Part shown: positions 1 to 9,317 of the stretch, in pieces
Position numbering within the stretch: position 1 is the stretch's first letter
Layout of the letters: every line of letters begins with the position of its first letter
From: JBBDWJ01 sp963824095
Lineage (GTDB): Bacteria > Acidobacteriota > Terriglobia > Bryobacterales > UBA6623
Assembly: GCA_963824095.1 (NCBI GenBank)
Contig: CAWGNS010000014.1
Span: 682,001 to 746,000, forward strand
Length of the DNA: 64,000 nt
Direction: 5' to 3'
Made by a program: the position numbers and the translations under genes
Notes under the pieces: model-generated
What the model was told of the DNA's origin: nothing
What the model saw: the letters and a program-made list of their open reading frames with translations, nothing else
Database searches by the model: none

Positions 1-83
1 ACAGAGAAACCCCGTCGTCGCACTGCTTCTGACCGAGAAGTCGGAACCAAATCCCAGGAAATCTTGGTTAAGGCGTGTCCCAC

Positions 84-112
84 GCCGATCGGAACTGCAC
101 TTTCCAATCGGC
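84..112. other. Imperfect hairpin upstream of amt
   Basis: Arms 84-94 and 102-112 pair at 10 of 11 positions around a 7-nt loop. There is no T-run, so it is not a clear terminator; it could be a regulator site or the end of an upstream gene's transcript. It lies about 45 bases before the amt start. Function unknown. Confidence 0.3.
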
Positions 113-154
113 TGGGCAGGGGTATTCGTATTCTTGCGGGTTAGGAGTTTAGGT

Positions 155-1657
155 ATGAATAAGCTCGATTCAAAACGATTTTCCGCAGCATCGGCCGTGG
201 GAGGGCGACGATGGCTTTGTCAAGCCGGTAAAGTGTTGCTGGTTCTCGGCGCCGTAAGCTGCGTATGGGCGCAGGAAACCGCCGCGCCCCCAACGCCGGA
301 AACGCTGGCTGCGTCGATCGAGACCGTCCAGAAAAACGCCGACATCATCTGGACCCTGCTCGCCGCCGGCCTGGTGTTCTGGATGCAGGCCGGGTTCGCC
401 TTTGTCGAGTCCGGGTTCACGCGGGCGAAGAACGCCGGCAACATCATGATGAAGAACCTGCTTGACTGCTGCATGGGCGCCATCGCCTATTGGGCGGTCG
501 GCTTCGGGCTGATGTTCGGCATCTCCAACGGCCTCACCGGCTGGGATCACTTCTTCTTGTCGCCCGACAACACCGCCATCGCCGGCCAGTGGGAATACAC
601 GTTCTGGATGTTCCAGGTCGTATTCGCGGCCACCGCGGCGACGATCGTATCCGGCGCCATGGCCGAACGCACCAAGTTTTCCTCGTACCTGATCTATAGC
701 GTGTTCATCTCGCTGGTCATCTATCCCGTCTTCGGGCACTGGGCCTGGGGCAACCTGCTGATCAGCGACAACGGCAACTCCGGCGCTTGGCTGGCGAACT
801 GGGGCTTCATCGATTTCGCCGGCTCGACCGTGGTGCACTCGGTAGGCGGTTGGGCGGCCTTGGCTGGCGCACTGGTCTTAGGTCCACGCATCGGCAAATA
901 CGGCAAGGACGGCAAGCCGCGAGCCATCCCCGGCCACAGCCTGTCGATGGCGACGCTCGGCGTCTTCATCCTGGCCCTGGGCTGGTTCGGATTTAACGGC
1001 GGTTCCACCACCGCCGCCAACGGCACCACCGCGCGCATCATCGTCAATACGTTCCTGGCCGGCTGCGTTGGCGCAATCACCGCGATGATCGTCGCCTGGT
1101 TCAAGTTCGGCAAGCCCGATGTAGGCATGACGCTGAACGGCGTTCTGGCCGGTCTGGTCGCCATCACCTCGCCTTGCGCGACCGTCACCCCGCTGGGCGC
1201 GCTCATCATCGGCGGCGTCGCCGGCGTCCTGGTCGTCTTCGCGGTGCTGTTCTTCGACAAGATCAAGATTGACGATCCGGTAGGCGCGGTCTCGGTACAC
1301 GGCGTCTGTGGCGCCTGGGGAACCTTATCCGCCGCGCTGCTCCACGAGAACCTGTTCTTAGGCCTGCCCTACGATTTCGGCCACCAGGTCATGGTGCAGC
1401 TCACCGGTATCGGAGTGGCCTTTGTCTGGACCTTCACCACCGCCTTCATTCTGTTCAAGGTGCTGGCCGCGACCGTTGGGCTGCGTGTCACCGCGGAAGA
1501 GGAACTCGAGGGTCTCGATCTGGGCGAGCATGGCGCCAGCGCCTACCCCGATTTCGTGATCGTCGGAGCCAGCGGTGGCATAGCGACGAGCAGCGCTCAC
1601 GCTCCGGCCTACAGCCCCGCGATGACCTCCGAGAAGGCCGCCGAGGCAGAAGCCTAA
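155..1657 (+). CDS. amt: Ammonium transporter (Amt/MEP/Rh family)
   Basis: Inner-membrane channel that brings ammonium into the cell. The 500-residue product has a hydrophobic leader ending near VWAQE, then about eleven membrane segments. Visible family marks are the FIDFAGSTVVHSVGG stretch (conserved Asp and first pore His), the second pore His in VHGVCGAWG, and a C-terminal tail ending EGLDLGEHG, the part that contacts PII proteins in the family. The ATG at 155 is chosen because AGGAG lies at 143-147, seven bases upstream; an in-frame TTG at 134 has no such site. No glnK-like gene is in view, though one could lie left of the window. A strong terminator follows. Confidence 0.95.
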   Translation: MNKLDSKRFSAASAVGGRRWLCQAGKVLLVLGAVSCVWAQETAAPPTPETLAASIETVQKNADIIWTLLAAGLVFWMQAGFAFVESGFTRAKNAGNIMMKNLLDCCMGAIAYWAVGFGLMFGISNGLTGWDHFFLSPDNTAIAGQWEYTFWMFQVVFAATAATIVSGAMAERTKFSSYLIYSVFISLVIYPVFGHWAWGNLLISDNGNSGAWLANWGFIDFAGSTVVHSVGGWAALAGALVLGPRIGKYGKDGKPRAIPGHSLSMATLGVFILALGWFGFNGGSTTAANGTTARIIVNTFLAGCVGAITAMIVAWFKFGKPDVGMTLNGVLAGLVAITSPCATVTPLGALIIGGVAGVLVVFAVLFFDKIKIDDPVGAVSVHGVCGAWGTLSAALLHENLFLGLPYDFGHQVMVQLTGIGVAFVWTFTTAFILFKVLAATVGLRVTAEEELEGLDLGEHGASAYPDFVIVGASGGIATSSAHAPAYSPAMTSEKAAEAEA

Positions 1658-1698
1658 GTTCTTACAATTCAACCCCTGAACACCATTACCCACTAGGC

Positions 1699-1735
1699 AG
1701 CCCGCCTCTCCAGAGTGAGAGGCGGGCTTTTTTCT
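1699..1735 (+). terminator. Rho-independent terminator after amt
   Basis: A perfect 12-bp stem (AGCCCGCCTCTC at 1699-1710, complement at 1717-1728) with loop CAGAGT, followed by a T-run to 1733. It ends the amt transcript and separates it from the convergent ECF operon. Confidence 0.92.
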
Positions 1736-1806
1736 TAGCGGCAGCTCTTCGTTCCCGGGGCGTCCCGCATCTTCGCCGCCCAACCGACGAAGCTCTGGAC
1801 CGGGAA

Positions 1807-1839
1807 ACAGAGCCGCGGGCGCAAGCGGGCGGACTGAAG
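1807..1839 (+). repeat. Dispersed repeat, family A
   Basis: Begins ACAGAGCCGCGGGCG and ends GGCGGACTGAAG. It sits between the convergent amt and DUF3106 genes. Related copies are at 3914, 26869, 26995 (inverted), 29857, 30012 (inverted), 33139, 40135, 46924 (inverted) and 57856. Confidence 0.6.
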
Positions 1840-1842
1840 TGC

Positions 1843-2469
1843 CTACGGGAACAGATCCACCAGACCGCGCACGATACGCTGTTCCTGCGGACTGTAAGCC
1901 TTCGAAAATTCCTTGGATTGCAGCCGCTGGCGGCGCGCCTCGGGCGAGGCATCGCGCAACTGCTCGACTTCGTGCAACAGCTCGCGCCGGCGGGCGCGCT
2001 CGATACCCCGCCAATGCTGGTAGATCCGGCGCGCCTGCTGTTGCTTCTGCGGAGGCAGATCGAGGAACAGCCGATAGCGCTCCAACAGCAGCGACTGCTC
2101 ATCGGCGGGCAGCCGGCTCAGTCGCTGCGTGAGCATCGCCAGACGCCGCCGCTGCGGCGGGGGCAAGTGCTGAATCCGCGGATTCTCCCTCAGAAAGCGC
2201 TGCCGCTCCGGCGGCTTCATTTGCATCAACTGTTCGATCAAGGCGATCTGCGCGGCGCGGATTTTCCGCGCCGCCGAACGCTGTTGCTGATTCAGTGCAC
2301 GGGCAGCGCGGTCGGCTCGGTCCTGGTCGGCCTGCTGTTGCCCTGACGCCGGCGACGAATCCCGCGCGGCCTGCGGCAGGGGCAACGGCCGCGCCGACGC
2401 CGGCACGAGCAGAGCGGTGCACAGAGCCGCCCACCCCGCCCTATGCCAAAGCTGCTTGGCGGTCCTCAT
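1843..2469 (-). CDS. DUF3106-like exported protein
   Basis: A 208-residue protein with an N-terminal signal-like segment (residues about 10-27). The rest is rich in Arg, Gln, Leu and Pro, with repeated helical modules such as MKPPERQRFLRENPRI and LPADEQSLLLERYRLF. This layout matches DUF3106 proteins, which often sit beside ECF sigma operons in Acidobacteria; their role is unknown. The ATG at 2469 shares one base with the stop of the anti-sigma gene (TGATG), implying translational coupling, so it is probably made with the sigma pair and acts in the periplasm (inference). Confidence 0.75.
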   Translation of the reverse strand: MRTAKQLWHRAGWAALCTALLVPASARPLPLPQAARDSSPASGQQQADQDRADRAARALNQQQRSAARKIRAAQIALIEQLMQMKPPERQRFLRENPRIQHLPPPQRRRLAMLTQRLSRLPADEQSLLLERYRLFLDLPPQKQQQARRIYQHWRGIERARRRELLHEVEQLRDASPEARRQRLQSKEFSKAYSPQEQRIVRGLVDLFP

Positions 2470-3071
2470 CACGACCTTCCCGGATCCCGCGGCTCGATCA
2501 GCAGCCCGTCAAAATCGGCCAGCATCTCGATATCGTCCAGGGCCTGGTCGATCTGCTCGACCGATTCACTCTCGATCCGCGGCGCCTGCGGCCCGGAGGC
2601 CCGCGCCACAACATCCTGCGGCCCCGAAGCCCGCTCGGCGGCGGCCTGTTGCCCGCCAAGCTGTTGCGTAGAGGCCTGCTGCTCAGCGGCCTGTGTCGCG
2701 GCCACCGGCTCGTCCCCCCGCCGCGGTTGAAAGCTCACAATCGCCGCCGCGATCAGCAGCAGCGCGGCCAACCCTGCCGCCACCCCGGGCCGCAGCGTCG
2801 CCAGCCCCTCCAGCGGCCAGCTCAGCCAGCGTCCCCAAAATCCCGCCGGGCGCCGCTCGATCTTTTCGTAAACCGCACGGTCGAATCCCGGCGAAGGCTC
2901 GGCGTTTTGCCACAGATCCAGCGCTTCCCAAACGGCCTGCTGCTCCTCGTACATCGCCCGCAGCTCGGGCGATCGCTCCAGGCAAGCAAGAAACGCCTGA
3001 TGCTCCGCCGAACCCGGCACGGGCCGGCTGGCGGGATCCAGAATCATCTCGATCACCGTTTCGCGGTCCAT
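2469..3071 (-). CDS. Probable membrane anti-sigma factor
   Basis: A 200-residue protein with a cytosolic helical N-terminus (MDRETVIEMILDP to about residue 90), one membrane segment (about 95-114) and an Ala/Gln/Ser-rich outer C-terminus. Position and topology fit an anti-sigma factor that holds the ECF sigma factor encoded 16 bases upstream. No HxxxCxxC zinc motif is visible, so it is not a ZAS-type protein; the assignment rests on context and topology. GAAGAGG precedes the start. It is coupled to the DUF3106 gene downstream. Confidence 0.7.
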   Translation of the reverse strand: MDRETVIEMILDPASRPVPGSAEHQAFLACLERSPELRAMYEEQQAVWEALDLWQNAEPSPGFDRAVYEKIERRPAGFWGRWLSWPLEGLATLRPGVAAGLAALLLIAAAIVSFQPRRGDEPVAATQAAEQQASTQQLGGQQAAAERASGPQDVVARASGPQAPRIESESVEQIDQALDDIEMLADFDGLLIEPRDPGRS

Positions 3072-3087
3072 ACAACACCTCTTCGTT

Positions 3088-3732
3088 CTAGCCGCCGGCG
3101 ACGCCCTCTACGGGACGTTTCTTCTGATTCGCCGCCATCGGGCTGAGCCGCGCGCGCAACGACTCATAGGCCCGAAACAACAGTGATTTCACCGCCGAAA
3201 CCGTCAATCCCAGCGCGTCCGCAATCTGAGCGTAGTCCATGCCCTCGTATTTGTGCAGCAGCACCGCCGCGCGTTGTTTCTGGGGAAGCGCGGCAATGGC
3301 CTGGCGCACGGCCCGCAGGCGCGTCTCGGCGATGAGTTGCTCCTCGCGATTGGCCCGTCCGTCAGCGAGTTGCAGGGGTGGGTCGCCCGGGCCCGCCTCG
3401 TCGACGCTCAGCTCCCGCAGGCGGTGCTTGTTGTCGCGCAGCGAGTTCAGCGCCAGGTGGGTGGCGATGCGAAACAGCCAGGTCGTGAATTTCGCCGACG
3501 GCTGGTAGCTTGCCCGCGCCCGGTAGACGCGCAAAAAGGCCTCCTGCGCGAGTTCCTCGGCCACCGCCTGATTCTGAACCATGCGATGCAGGTAGCTCAC
3601 GACCGGACGGCGGTATTTGTTCAGCAACAGCGCAAAGCTGCCGGCATCTCCGTCCTTGACCTGGAGCATAAGTTGCGCGTCCTGCTCCAAGGCGGCCAAC
3701 GCTCCCACACTCTCTGAAACACGCTGAGGCAT
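3088..3732 (-). CDS. ECF-family RNA polymerase sigma factor
   Basis: About 214 residues. Region sigma-2 is residues about 34-98 (core LAQEAFLRVYRA) and sigma-4 about 146-200 with the helix-turn-helix YAQIADALGLTVSAVKSLL. It directs RNA polymerase to a stress or envelope regulon. The frame is open upstream to 3912, but the extra 60 residues are Gly/Pro/Trp-rich and unlike sigma factors, so the ATG at 3732 is preferred; no good ribosome site was found for either start. It heads the operon sigma, anti-sigma, DUF3106. Confidence 0.85.
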   Translation of the reverse strand: MPQRVSESVGALAALEQDAQLMLQVKDGDAGSFALLLNKYRRPVVSYLHRMVQNQAVAEELAQEAFLRVYRARASYQPSAKFTTWLFRIATHLALNSLRDNKHRLRELSVDEAGPGDPPLQLADGRANREEQLIAETRLRAVRQAIAALPQKQRAAVLLHKYEGMDYAQIADALGLTVSAVKSLLFRAYESLRARLSPMAANQKKRPVEGVAGG

Positions 3733-4204
3733 CAAAGGTTGCGGTAAATCGCTTAGAATTCCCGGCGCAACGGCTGGCGGTTCCTCCGGAGAGAGTTCCC
3801 CCTCGCTCCACCAAAGTAGTCCCTGGGGGAACCCCTGTCCATGGGGTGGACTACCGAAACAGCCAAACAGGCACCCCAGCAACAATCCCGCATCCGCCAA
3901 GCCCCCACACACAACAGAGCCGCAGGCGAAGCCGGCGGGCCGAGCCCCCGCAGAAATCCGCGAACCGAATTGGGGTCAAGGGCTGCCTAGGAAGCCCACA
4001 GTACCCCACAGGGCATTAAAACAAAACAACTTAACTAACAAACCCGGCACGTAGCCAAACCGCGCTGGAAAACAAGGCAGGGTCGAAAAGGAAGGCAGTA
4101 TCGCAGTCGCTCGACGTGGCGCAGGCCTCCGGTCAGCCGCCTCCGGGGGACGTTCCCATCGAAGCGAGGAATGGTAGGAAAACCGGGCCCCGAAAAGGAC
4201 CCGT
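3733..4204. other. Repeat-bearing spacer without a gene
   Basis: No supported gene. It holds a family A repeat (3914-3946, ACAGAGCCGCAGGCG start, GGCGGGCCGAG end) and a family C repeat (4114-4158, ACGTGGCGCAGGCCTCCGG start, GACGTTCCC end). Open frames crossing it have no recognisable domain. Confidence 0.6.
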
Positions 4205-4816
4205 TTACTTCGCGGCGACCAGGGGCCGTCCGCTGACGCTGGCCGCAACCGCACGCTCGACCACCTGATCCACGAACGGGAACTCGGCTACCTTGCGGTA
4301 GATCGGTCCGCTGGGGGTAACGGTGCTCTCGAACAGCACGAAACGGTCGGGCGTGATGGTGCCGAATTCCCGGCTCGGCAGCTCTTCGATCGCCAGGTCG
4401 AGATCCGGGAACGGGCCCTTGTCGAGGATCCGCCCCAGCGTCAGATGGGGTTGATAAGGCCGCACTTCCGGGGCGATCCCCAGCGGCTGCAGCACCGCGT
4501 CGATGTTGCTGGCCAGTTGCCGCAGGGCGGTGGTGTTCTCCGCTCCGGCCCAGAAAACACGCGGGTGGCGCGCACTGGGAAAGAATCCCAGCCCCGCCAG
4601 GGGCACATTCATCGGGCCGGGGTGTTTCACGCGGCTCAGGGCACGTACGATCTCCTCGGCGCGGCCGCCAGGCCATTCCCCGATGTATTTCAGGGTGACG
4701 TGCATGTTCTGGGGGTGAACCCAGCGGATCGGCGCGTAGGGTCGTAGCCGGCGAACCAACTCAGTCAGATTGCCGACCACTTTCGAATTGAGTTCCAGAG
4801 CGGTGAAGAGGCGCAT
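4205..4816 (-). CDS. thpR: RNA 2',3'-cyclic phosphodiesterase (2H family)
   Basis: A 203-residue cytosolic 2H phosphoesterase of the ThpR/LigT family, which opens 2',3'-cyclic phosphates on RNA ends. Both catalytic HxTx motifs are present: HVTL at residues 39-42 and HLTL at 124-127, with the usual FTALEL start and a length typical of the family. It appears to be a single-gene unit. The sequence upstream of the start carries two direct copies of ATTTTAGACCAG (4834-4845 and 4852-4863), of unknown meaning. Confidence 0.9.
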   Translation of the reverse strand: MRLFTALELNSKVVGNLTELVRRLRPYAPIRWVHPQNMHVTLKYIGEWPGGRAEEIVRALSRVKHPGPMNVPLAGLGFFPSARHPRVFWAGAENTTALRQLASNIDAVLQPLGIAPEVRPYQPHLTLGRILDKGPFPDLDLAIEELPSREFGTITPDRFVLFESTVTPSGPIYRKVAEFPFVDQVVERAVAASVSGRPLVAAK

Positions 4817-4833
4817 AAGAGTCGAAGCTTCTT

Positions 4834-4863
4834 ATTTTAGACCAGCATGTAATTTTAGACCAG
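4834..4863. repeat. Two direct 12-bp repeats before thpR
   Basis: ATTTTAGACCAG occurs at 4834-4845 and 4852-4863, an 18-bp period, just upstream of the thpR start. A similar TTAGACCAG string occurs near 54157. It could be a regulator site or repeat debris. Confidence 0.35.
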
Positions 4864-4898
4864 TCCGTAGGGATTTTTCAGCCCGAAAGAGGGCCCGC

Positions 4899-5276
4899 CT
4901 ACTTCGGATGCACGGAAAATTGCTTCTGCGGCGGCTTGAGCGTGATCGTGATGGTCTGCTCGGGGTCGGTTAGCTCGTATTTGTCCCCAAATGTTTGATA
5001 GTCCTCGGCAATCACCTGGACGAGGATGAAGCCGCGCTTCAGGGGCGGGAAGGGTGCGACGCCTTCCTGACTGGCTCTCAACTGCAGGCTCTCTCCCACT
5101 TTGTTATGTTTCTTACCTTTGAGCCGGCGCACCACCAGACTGGCCCGCGGCACCGGCTTGCCTTCTTCGTTCTGGACCACGATCCGCAGCGTGGTCATTT
5201 CCTCTTTGGCCTGCGCCAGCGAGACGAGCGTCGGAAGGCAAAGGACTGCGCCTAGAAGGATTCCCAGGAATTTCAT
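4899..5276 (-). CDS. Small secreted carboxypeptidase-regulatory-like protein
   Basis: A 125-residue protein with a signal peptide (MKFLGILLGAVLCLPTL, cleavage likely after AQA) and one small beta-rich domain (VVQNEEGKPVPRASLVV onward) resembling carboxypeptidase-D regulatory or transthyretin-like folds. Such single-domain exported proteins are common in Acidobacteria; no enzymatic residues are seen. The ATG at 5276 is preferred over a TTG four codons upstream. Function unknown. Confidence 0.65.
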   Translation of the reverse strand: MKFLGILLGAVLCLPTLVSLAQAKEEMTTLRIVVQNEEGKPVPRASLVVRRLKGKKHNKVGESLQLRASQEGVAPFPPLKRGFILVQVIAEDYQTFGDKYELTDPEQTITITLKPPQKQFSVHPK

Positions 5277-5358
5277 GCGAGTTTCCAAAACGCGAGAGTA
5301 GCTGCCAGCGCCAGGCCAGTTCAGCCTGACTTGGCGGCGGCGACCTTCGGGCCGTTCG

Positions 5359-7161
5359 CTAGAAAACGAAGCTCAGCGCTCCGCGGTAGCTGCGAATCGC
5401 CTGCAGCAGGAACATCTGCTGCCCGTCGAAAGTCTGGATCGGGATGTAACCGGCATTCAACAGGTTACGGATATCGGCGGTCGCCTCCAGCTTGCCGGGC
5501 AGTGAACCCGTAAACGGAAGAGGCTGCCGGATCACGAGATTCCAGCCGGGCTCCGAGCGGGCCGAAAAGTCGTTGTAGAGGTCGGGCGCGATCGCCGACG
5601 GGCGGCTCACCCACTGATAGGTCGACAAGATATGCGTGTGGCTCTTGGGCAGTTCGGTAGTCAGAGAGGCGGTAATCAAATGGGCCCGCTGCATCCGCAG
5701 CGTGTCGCGCAGTTCCTGCACATCCGGGGTCTCAAGCGCGGTCGCATCGGTGGTCAGCACGCCGCTCGAGCCATACCCCAGGGCGGCCTCCAGGCGGTCG
5801 CGGATCTTACGCGCGTAGGAAACCCGGTAGCCGGTCGTGTTGTGACGCCCGCCGTTGAGCGTCGAGCTGCGCGAAAACAGGTCGGGAAGAACGTTGCCGT
5901 TGGCATAGTGGCCGCCGGGAACAAAAGCGGAAACAGCGGCGTCGGAAAGCGAATCTTTGTAGACGCCGACCTCAAGGAGGCCGTCGCCCATCCTCTCGCT
6001 GTAGGAGACTTCCATGTGCTCGGTGCGCTGCACGGTAGGCCGGCCGTTGCGGAGCGACATGCGCGGAAACATCCCCAAGGTCGAGACCTGCTGGCGCAGC
6101 GACGAGCTGTTATCGCCCAGGGCCTCGTCGGGCCGCGGCACACCCGAGGCATAGCGCAGATGCAGATCGCGGTCTTTGCCCAGGTGATAGGTCAGCCGGC
6201 CGTAGGGGCTGACGAAATTCAGCCGATTCACATAACTCACCGACTCGTAGAGGAAGCCGTACTCGAAGGTGGCCAGATCGCCGAGGTCGACCTGATCGCC
6301 GAACCCAAAAGTCAACGTTTGCAGCGCCGGCGCCTCGCCCTGGGTTTCCATCAGCCCGCGCTGCGCGGCGAACGGCGCCTGCAGTTGCCGCACCGTCACC
6401 GAAACTTCCGGGGCGCCGATCAGAGCCACGTCGCGGCTGTAAGTGGTGCGGAATGCGGTGGCCGAGTTCGACAGCGAGCGGCCGTAGCCCAGGTTGCCGC
6501 TGACCACCAGGTCGCTGTTGCCAAACAGCGAGGTGGCGACCGCGAACGCCGTGCCCAGGTCCGACTCGTTGGCCAGCCCGGAAGGCCGCGCGCCCGGCCC
6601 CGCACTGACCTGCGCGAAACCGCGCGTATCGCTAAACGTGCCCGAGACCTTGCGCAGCACGCTGGCGCGCTCGCGCTCGATATCCTCTTGGAAGCGCAAC
6701 GCCGGTCGCGTCGAGACCGACGAGCGCAGCACCCACTTCCAGTTATCGGTCATGTCGCGGATCTCGCCGCGCGCCGGATACACCAGTTGCAGGCTACTGA
6801 ACAGACCGCTGAGTTGAACGTCCAGGTAGGTGCGCTGCCCCGATTCGACGGCGACGCCGTCGCGCAACAACGGCAGGAACCGCGACAGGCTGACTTTGAT
6901 CGAATACCGGCCCGGGAAGACCTGATCGAGGGCGAAACGGCCGGCCGCGTCGGTGTAGGCGCGCTGCGTGACGCGGCCCTCGGGACTGAGCAGGACCACC
7001 AGCGCCCCCATCTGGGGCACGCCCGCCTGGTCCTTCACCCAACCCGAAACACCGCCAGCAAGCCCGGCATGGGCCACCGGGGCCACCGCTAACACCAGCG
7101 GCAGCACCAGCCAAACCGGCCATGCGGCAGTCCGTCGAGGCGTTCGTGAAGTGCGTGCCAT
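5359..7161 (-). CDS. Outer-membrane protein with CarboxypepD_reg domain (TonB-receptor-like)
   Basis: About 600 residues: signal peptide (residues about 8-33, ending VAHAG), a carboxypeptidase-regulatory beta-sandwich (about 40-115, core DAAGRFALDQVFPGRYSI), then a long beta-rich part with alternating aromatic strands and a C-terminal GALSFVF. This resembles Acidobacterial CarboxypepD_reg/TonB-dependent receptors, but no clear plug domain lies between the two parts and it is shorter than usual. It is probably an outer-membrane barrel of unknown substrate. The ATG at 7161 precedes the signal peptide; 12 more in-frame codons lie upstream. It lies 59 bases from the GWxTD gene and may be co-transcribed with it. 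Confidence 0.7.
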   Translation of the reverse strand: MARTSRTPRRTAAWPVWLVLPLVLAVAPVAHAGLAGGVSGWVKDQAGVPQMGALVVLLSPEGRVTQRAYTDAAGRFALDQVFPGRYSIKVSLSRFLPLLRDGVAVESGQRTYLDVQLSGLFSSLQLVYPARGEIRDMTDNWKWVLRSSVSTRPALRFQEDIERERASVLRKVSGTFSDTRGFAQVSAGPGARPSGLANESDLGTAFAVATSLFGNSDLVVSGNLGYGRSLSNSATAFRTTYSRDVALIGAPEVSVTVRQLQAPFAAQRGLMETQGEAPALQTLTFGFGDQVDLGDLATFEYGFLYESVSYVNRLNFVSPYGRLTYHLGKDRDLHLRYASGVPRPDEALGDNSSSLRQQVSTLGMFPRMSLRNGRPTVQRTEHMEVSYSERMGDGLLEVGVYKDSLSDAAVSAFVPGGHYANGNVLPDLFSRSSTLNGGRHNTTGYRVSYARKIRDRLEAALGYGSSGVLTTDATALETPDVQELRDTLRMQRAHLITASLTTELPKSHTHILSTYQWVSRPSAIAPDLYNDFSARSEPGWNLVIRQPLPFTGSLPGKLEATADIRNLLNAGYIPIQTFDGQQMFLLQAIRSYRGALSFVF

Positions 7162-7220
7162 CTTTTGCTGTCTGGCTTTCCCGTTCCCGCCCAGCACCGG
7201 GGCGCGAAGGATATAGTAGC

Positions 7221-8879
7221 TTACTTCACCTTAAATTTCGTCGTCGGCGTCAAAGTTTCGTTCTTGACCTGGTCGTCCACCTTCAGATTGAGCACATACT
7301 CGCCGGGCTCGAACGGCTTGAGCGGCAGAATCTTCTCGATCGTGAGCTGATCGGGAGAAGCGCCCCGGATGTCGGCGATGTTCTCCGTGAAATCCACCAC
7401 CACGTCGTCCGGCTTGTCGGCCTTGGCGATCTGGTAGGTCACCGTGCCCTTGGGCGCGTTGCTACCCTCGTCCTGCCCCAGGTTGTAAACCTCGAGGTAG
7501 ATGCCCAGCGTTTCGTTGCGGTCGAACTCCTCGCCCAGCCGCGGCCGGACCTTCGAAGCGCCCAGCACGAACTGGCCGGTGCCCAACGAGCGCGTCGCAA
7601 CGCGCTCGATCTTGTCGGCGAGAATCAGCGAGCTGTTGGCCAGCGTCTCATTGTCGAACTCGGGCACGCGCAGCGCAATCTGCTGCGTGCTCATCGTTTC
7701 GCCCACGACATCCTTCACCACAAGCTGCAGGCGGTACATGCCCGGCGGCAGCGGCAGCGCCTTGTTATAAATCGACTTGCGATTGACTTCGCCCTCGAGC
7801 CGTTCGCCCGTGGTCTCGATGGTGACGGGATCCTCGAAGGTCGTCACCACCTTGCGCGTCACCGTCGTGATGCGCCCGAACACGTTCACCATCGCTTTGT
7901 GGAGCCCGTTTTCTTCCTTGAATAGCAGATCGCGATTCTCAAGCTGCACGGTGATTCCCGTCAGCACCGAGTTATCGGTGATCTTGACGTAGTCGACTTC
8001 CACCTGGTAGGGCAGCGTGTTGTATTCGACGTTCGAGTCGACCACCGCCTCGAGGTCTTTGAACTTCACCGGCGGCGGCTTCATCAGGTTGGCGTAAAGC
8101 TGCAGCCGTTCGAACTGGTTGTAGCGAATCGACTGCCCGCCGCCGATCGGCGAGCCCATGTTGGTGCCGTCGGTGCGCGAGAAGCGATCCGCCTTGGTCG
8201 ACAGGCCCATTTCCTCGGCCAAGGTCAGGCCGGCGTTGGGAACGTGCAACAACGCGTCTTTTTCCGAAGGATCGATCGTGATGCGGTACTCGCCCGTCAT
8301 CGTCGGATCGACGAACTCGATCAACACATCCGACCCGACGCCTTCCAGCCAGCGGTAGCGCCAGACCTCGAACGGATAGGTCGAGGTGAATCCGCCGCCC
8401 TCGTCGTAAGGCCGCTCGTACATGCCGCCGGAGGGGTGCGACTCGATTTCGTCGGGCGGGCCAAAGGTAATGTAGATACGGCCGCGGTCGGCCTTCCAAC
8501 CCGGAATCCCCGACGCATAGTGCTCATTGGCGTAGGCGATGCGGCGGTAGTGCTCTTCCTTGTATTCGTTCTCGATGGTATCGGGCGTCGGATCGCGACG
8601 CTGCCAAAAGGACTCGATGAAGTTCTCGCGCTCTTCATCGGTGGAGAGCTGCAGAAAAGCTTTGCGCTCTTCGCCGGTGATGATGTAGGTGACGTCCTGA
8701 TCGAGCCAGCGCTTGAACGGGCCGGCCAGCTCTTTGCGCAGCTGCTTGAGGCGTTGCTTTTCTTCCTTCTTGGAGAGTTTACGGGGCTCGTTGGTTTCAG
8801 CGCCCCGCAGCGGTGCCGTGGGAGGGAACAGGGTTCCTCCGGCAAGGACCAGCAATCCAACAGCGATGCGAAGGTTCAT
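7221..8879 (-). CDS. GWxTD domain-containing exported protein
   Basis: A 552-residue protein with a signal peptide and a Lys/Glu-rich linker, followed by the GWxTD-type domain (FKRWLDQDVTYIITGEER, ERENFIESFWQRRDPTP). The C-terminal half is beta-rich. GWxTD proteins are typical of Acidobacteria and relatives; their function is not established, and an envelope role is inferred from the signal peptide. The ATG at 8879 is chosen because AGGAG lies 10 bases upstream (8890-8894), whereas the in-frame TTG at 8888 would abut that site. Confidence 0.85.
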   Translation of the reverse strand: MNLRIAVGLLVLAGGTLFPPTAPLRGAETNEPRKLSKKEEKQRLKQLRKELAGPFKRWLDQDVTYIITGEERKAFLQLSTDEERENFIESFWQRRDPTPDTIENEYKEEHYRRIAYANEHYASGIPGWKADRGRIYITFGPPDEIESHPSGGMYERPYDEGGGFTSTYPFEVWRYRWLEGVGSDVLIEFVDPTMTGEYRITIDPSEKDALLHVPNAGLTLAEEMGLSTKADRFSRTDGTNMGSPIGGGQSIRYNQFERLQLYANLMKPPPVKFKDLEAVVDSNVEYNTLPYQVEVDYVKITDNSVLTGITVQLENRDLLFKEENGLHKAMVNVFGRITTVTRKVVTTFEDPVTIETTGERLEGEVNRKSIYNKALPLPPGMYRLQLVVKDVVGETMSTQQIALRVPEFDNETLANSSLILADKIERVATRSLGTGQFVLGASKVRPRLGEEFDRNETLGIYLEVYNLGQDEGSNAPKGTVTYQIAKADKPDDVVVDFTENIADIRGASPDQLTIEKILPLKPFEPGEYVLNLKVDDQVKNETLTPTTKFKVK

Positions 8880-9193
8880 GCCCGGCAATCTCCTCTCGAA
8901 GGCATTGATTCCGGTACAGATACAGCGATACGATGACGCACTCTCAGCCCATTGTTGATTCTAGGTGCTGGCATAAGGCAAGGTCAAGTCAATTCCAGTA
9001 AACAGTAGTACGCGTTTCCTGTATATCCCAAGACCCGCAAACCCCTGTCGGACCCGGCCCGCGGAGCCCACCCGGCGGACCGCTTGCCGCCGCCAGAACC
9101 CTATACCGCCCTTCCATAACTACGCACCGCCCAACCCAATGGGTTGCACAAAATTCTAGGCCTGAGCCCCCGAGCCAGAAGTGCGACCGGCCA

Positions 9194-9247
9194 AAACGTG
9201 GCCGCGGGCCTCCGGTCGGCGGCGTCGGCGTGACGCCGACGTTCCCC
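9194..9247 (+). repeat. Dispersed repeat, family C, with hairpin
   Basis: Begins AACGTGGCCGCGGGCCTCCGG and ends GACGTTCCCC, closely matching the copy at 4114-4158. An internal palindrome pairs GTCGGCGT with the complementary ACGCCGAC. Shorter relatives are at 49229 and 55162. Confidence 0.6.
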
Positions 9248-9317
9248 AGCCTCGCGGACAGCCCAAACCGCCCGCGCTTCCGCCTGCCAGACAACAAGCA
9301 CCCGCAGACCCGCAGCA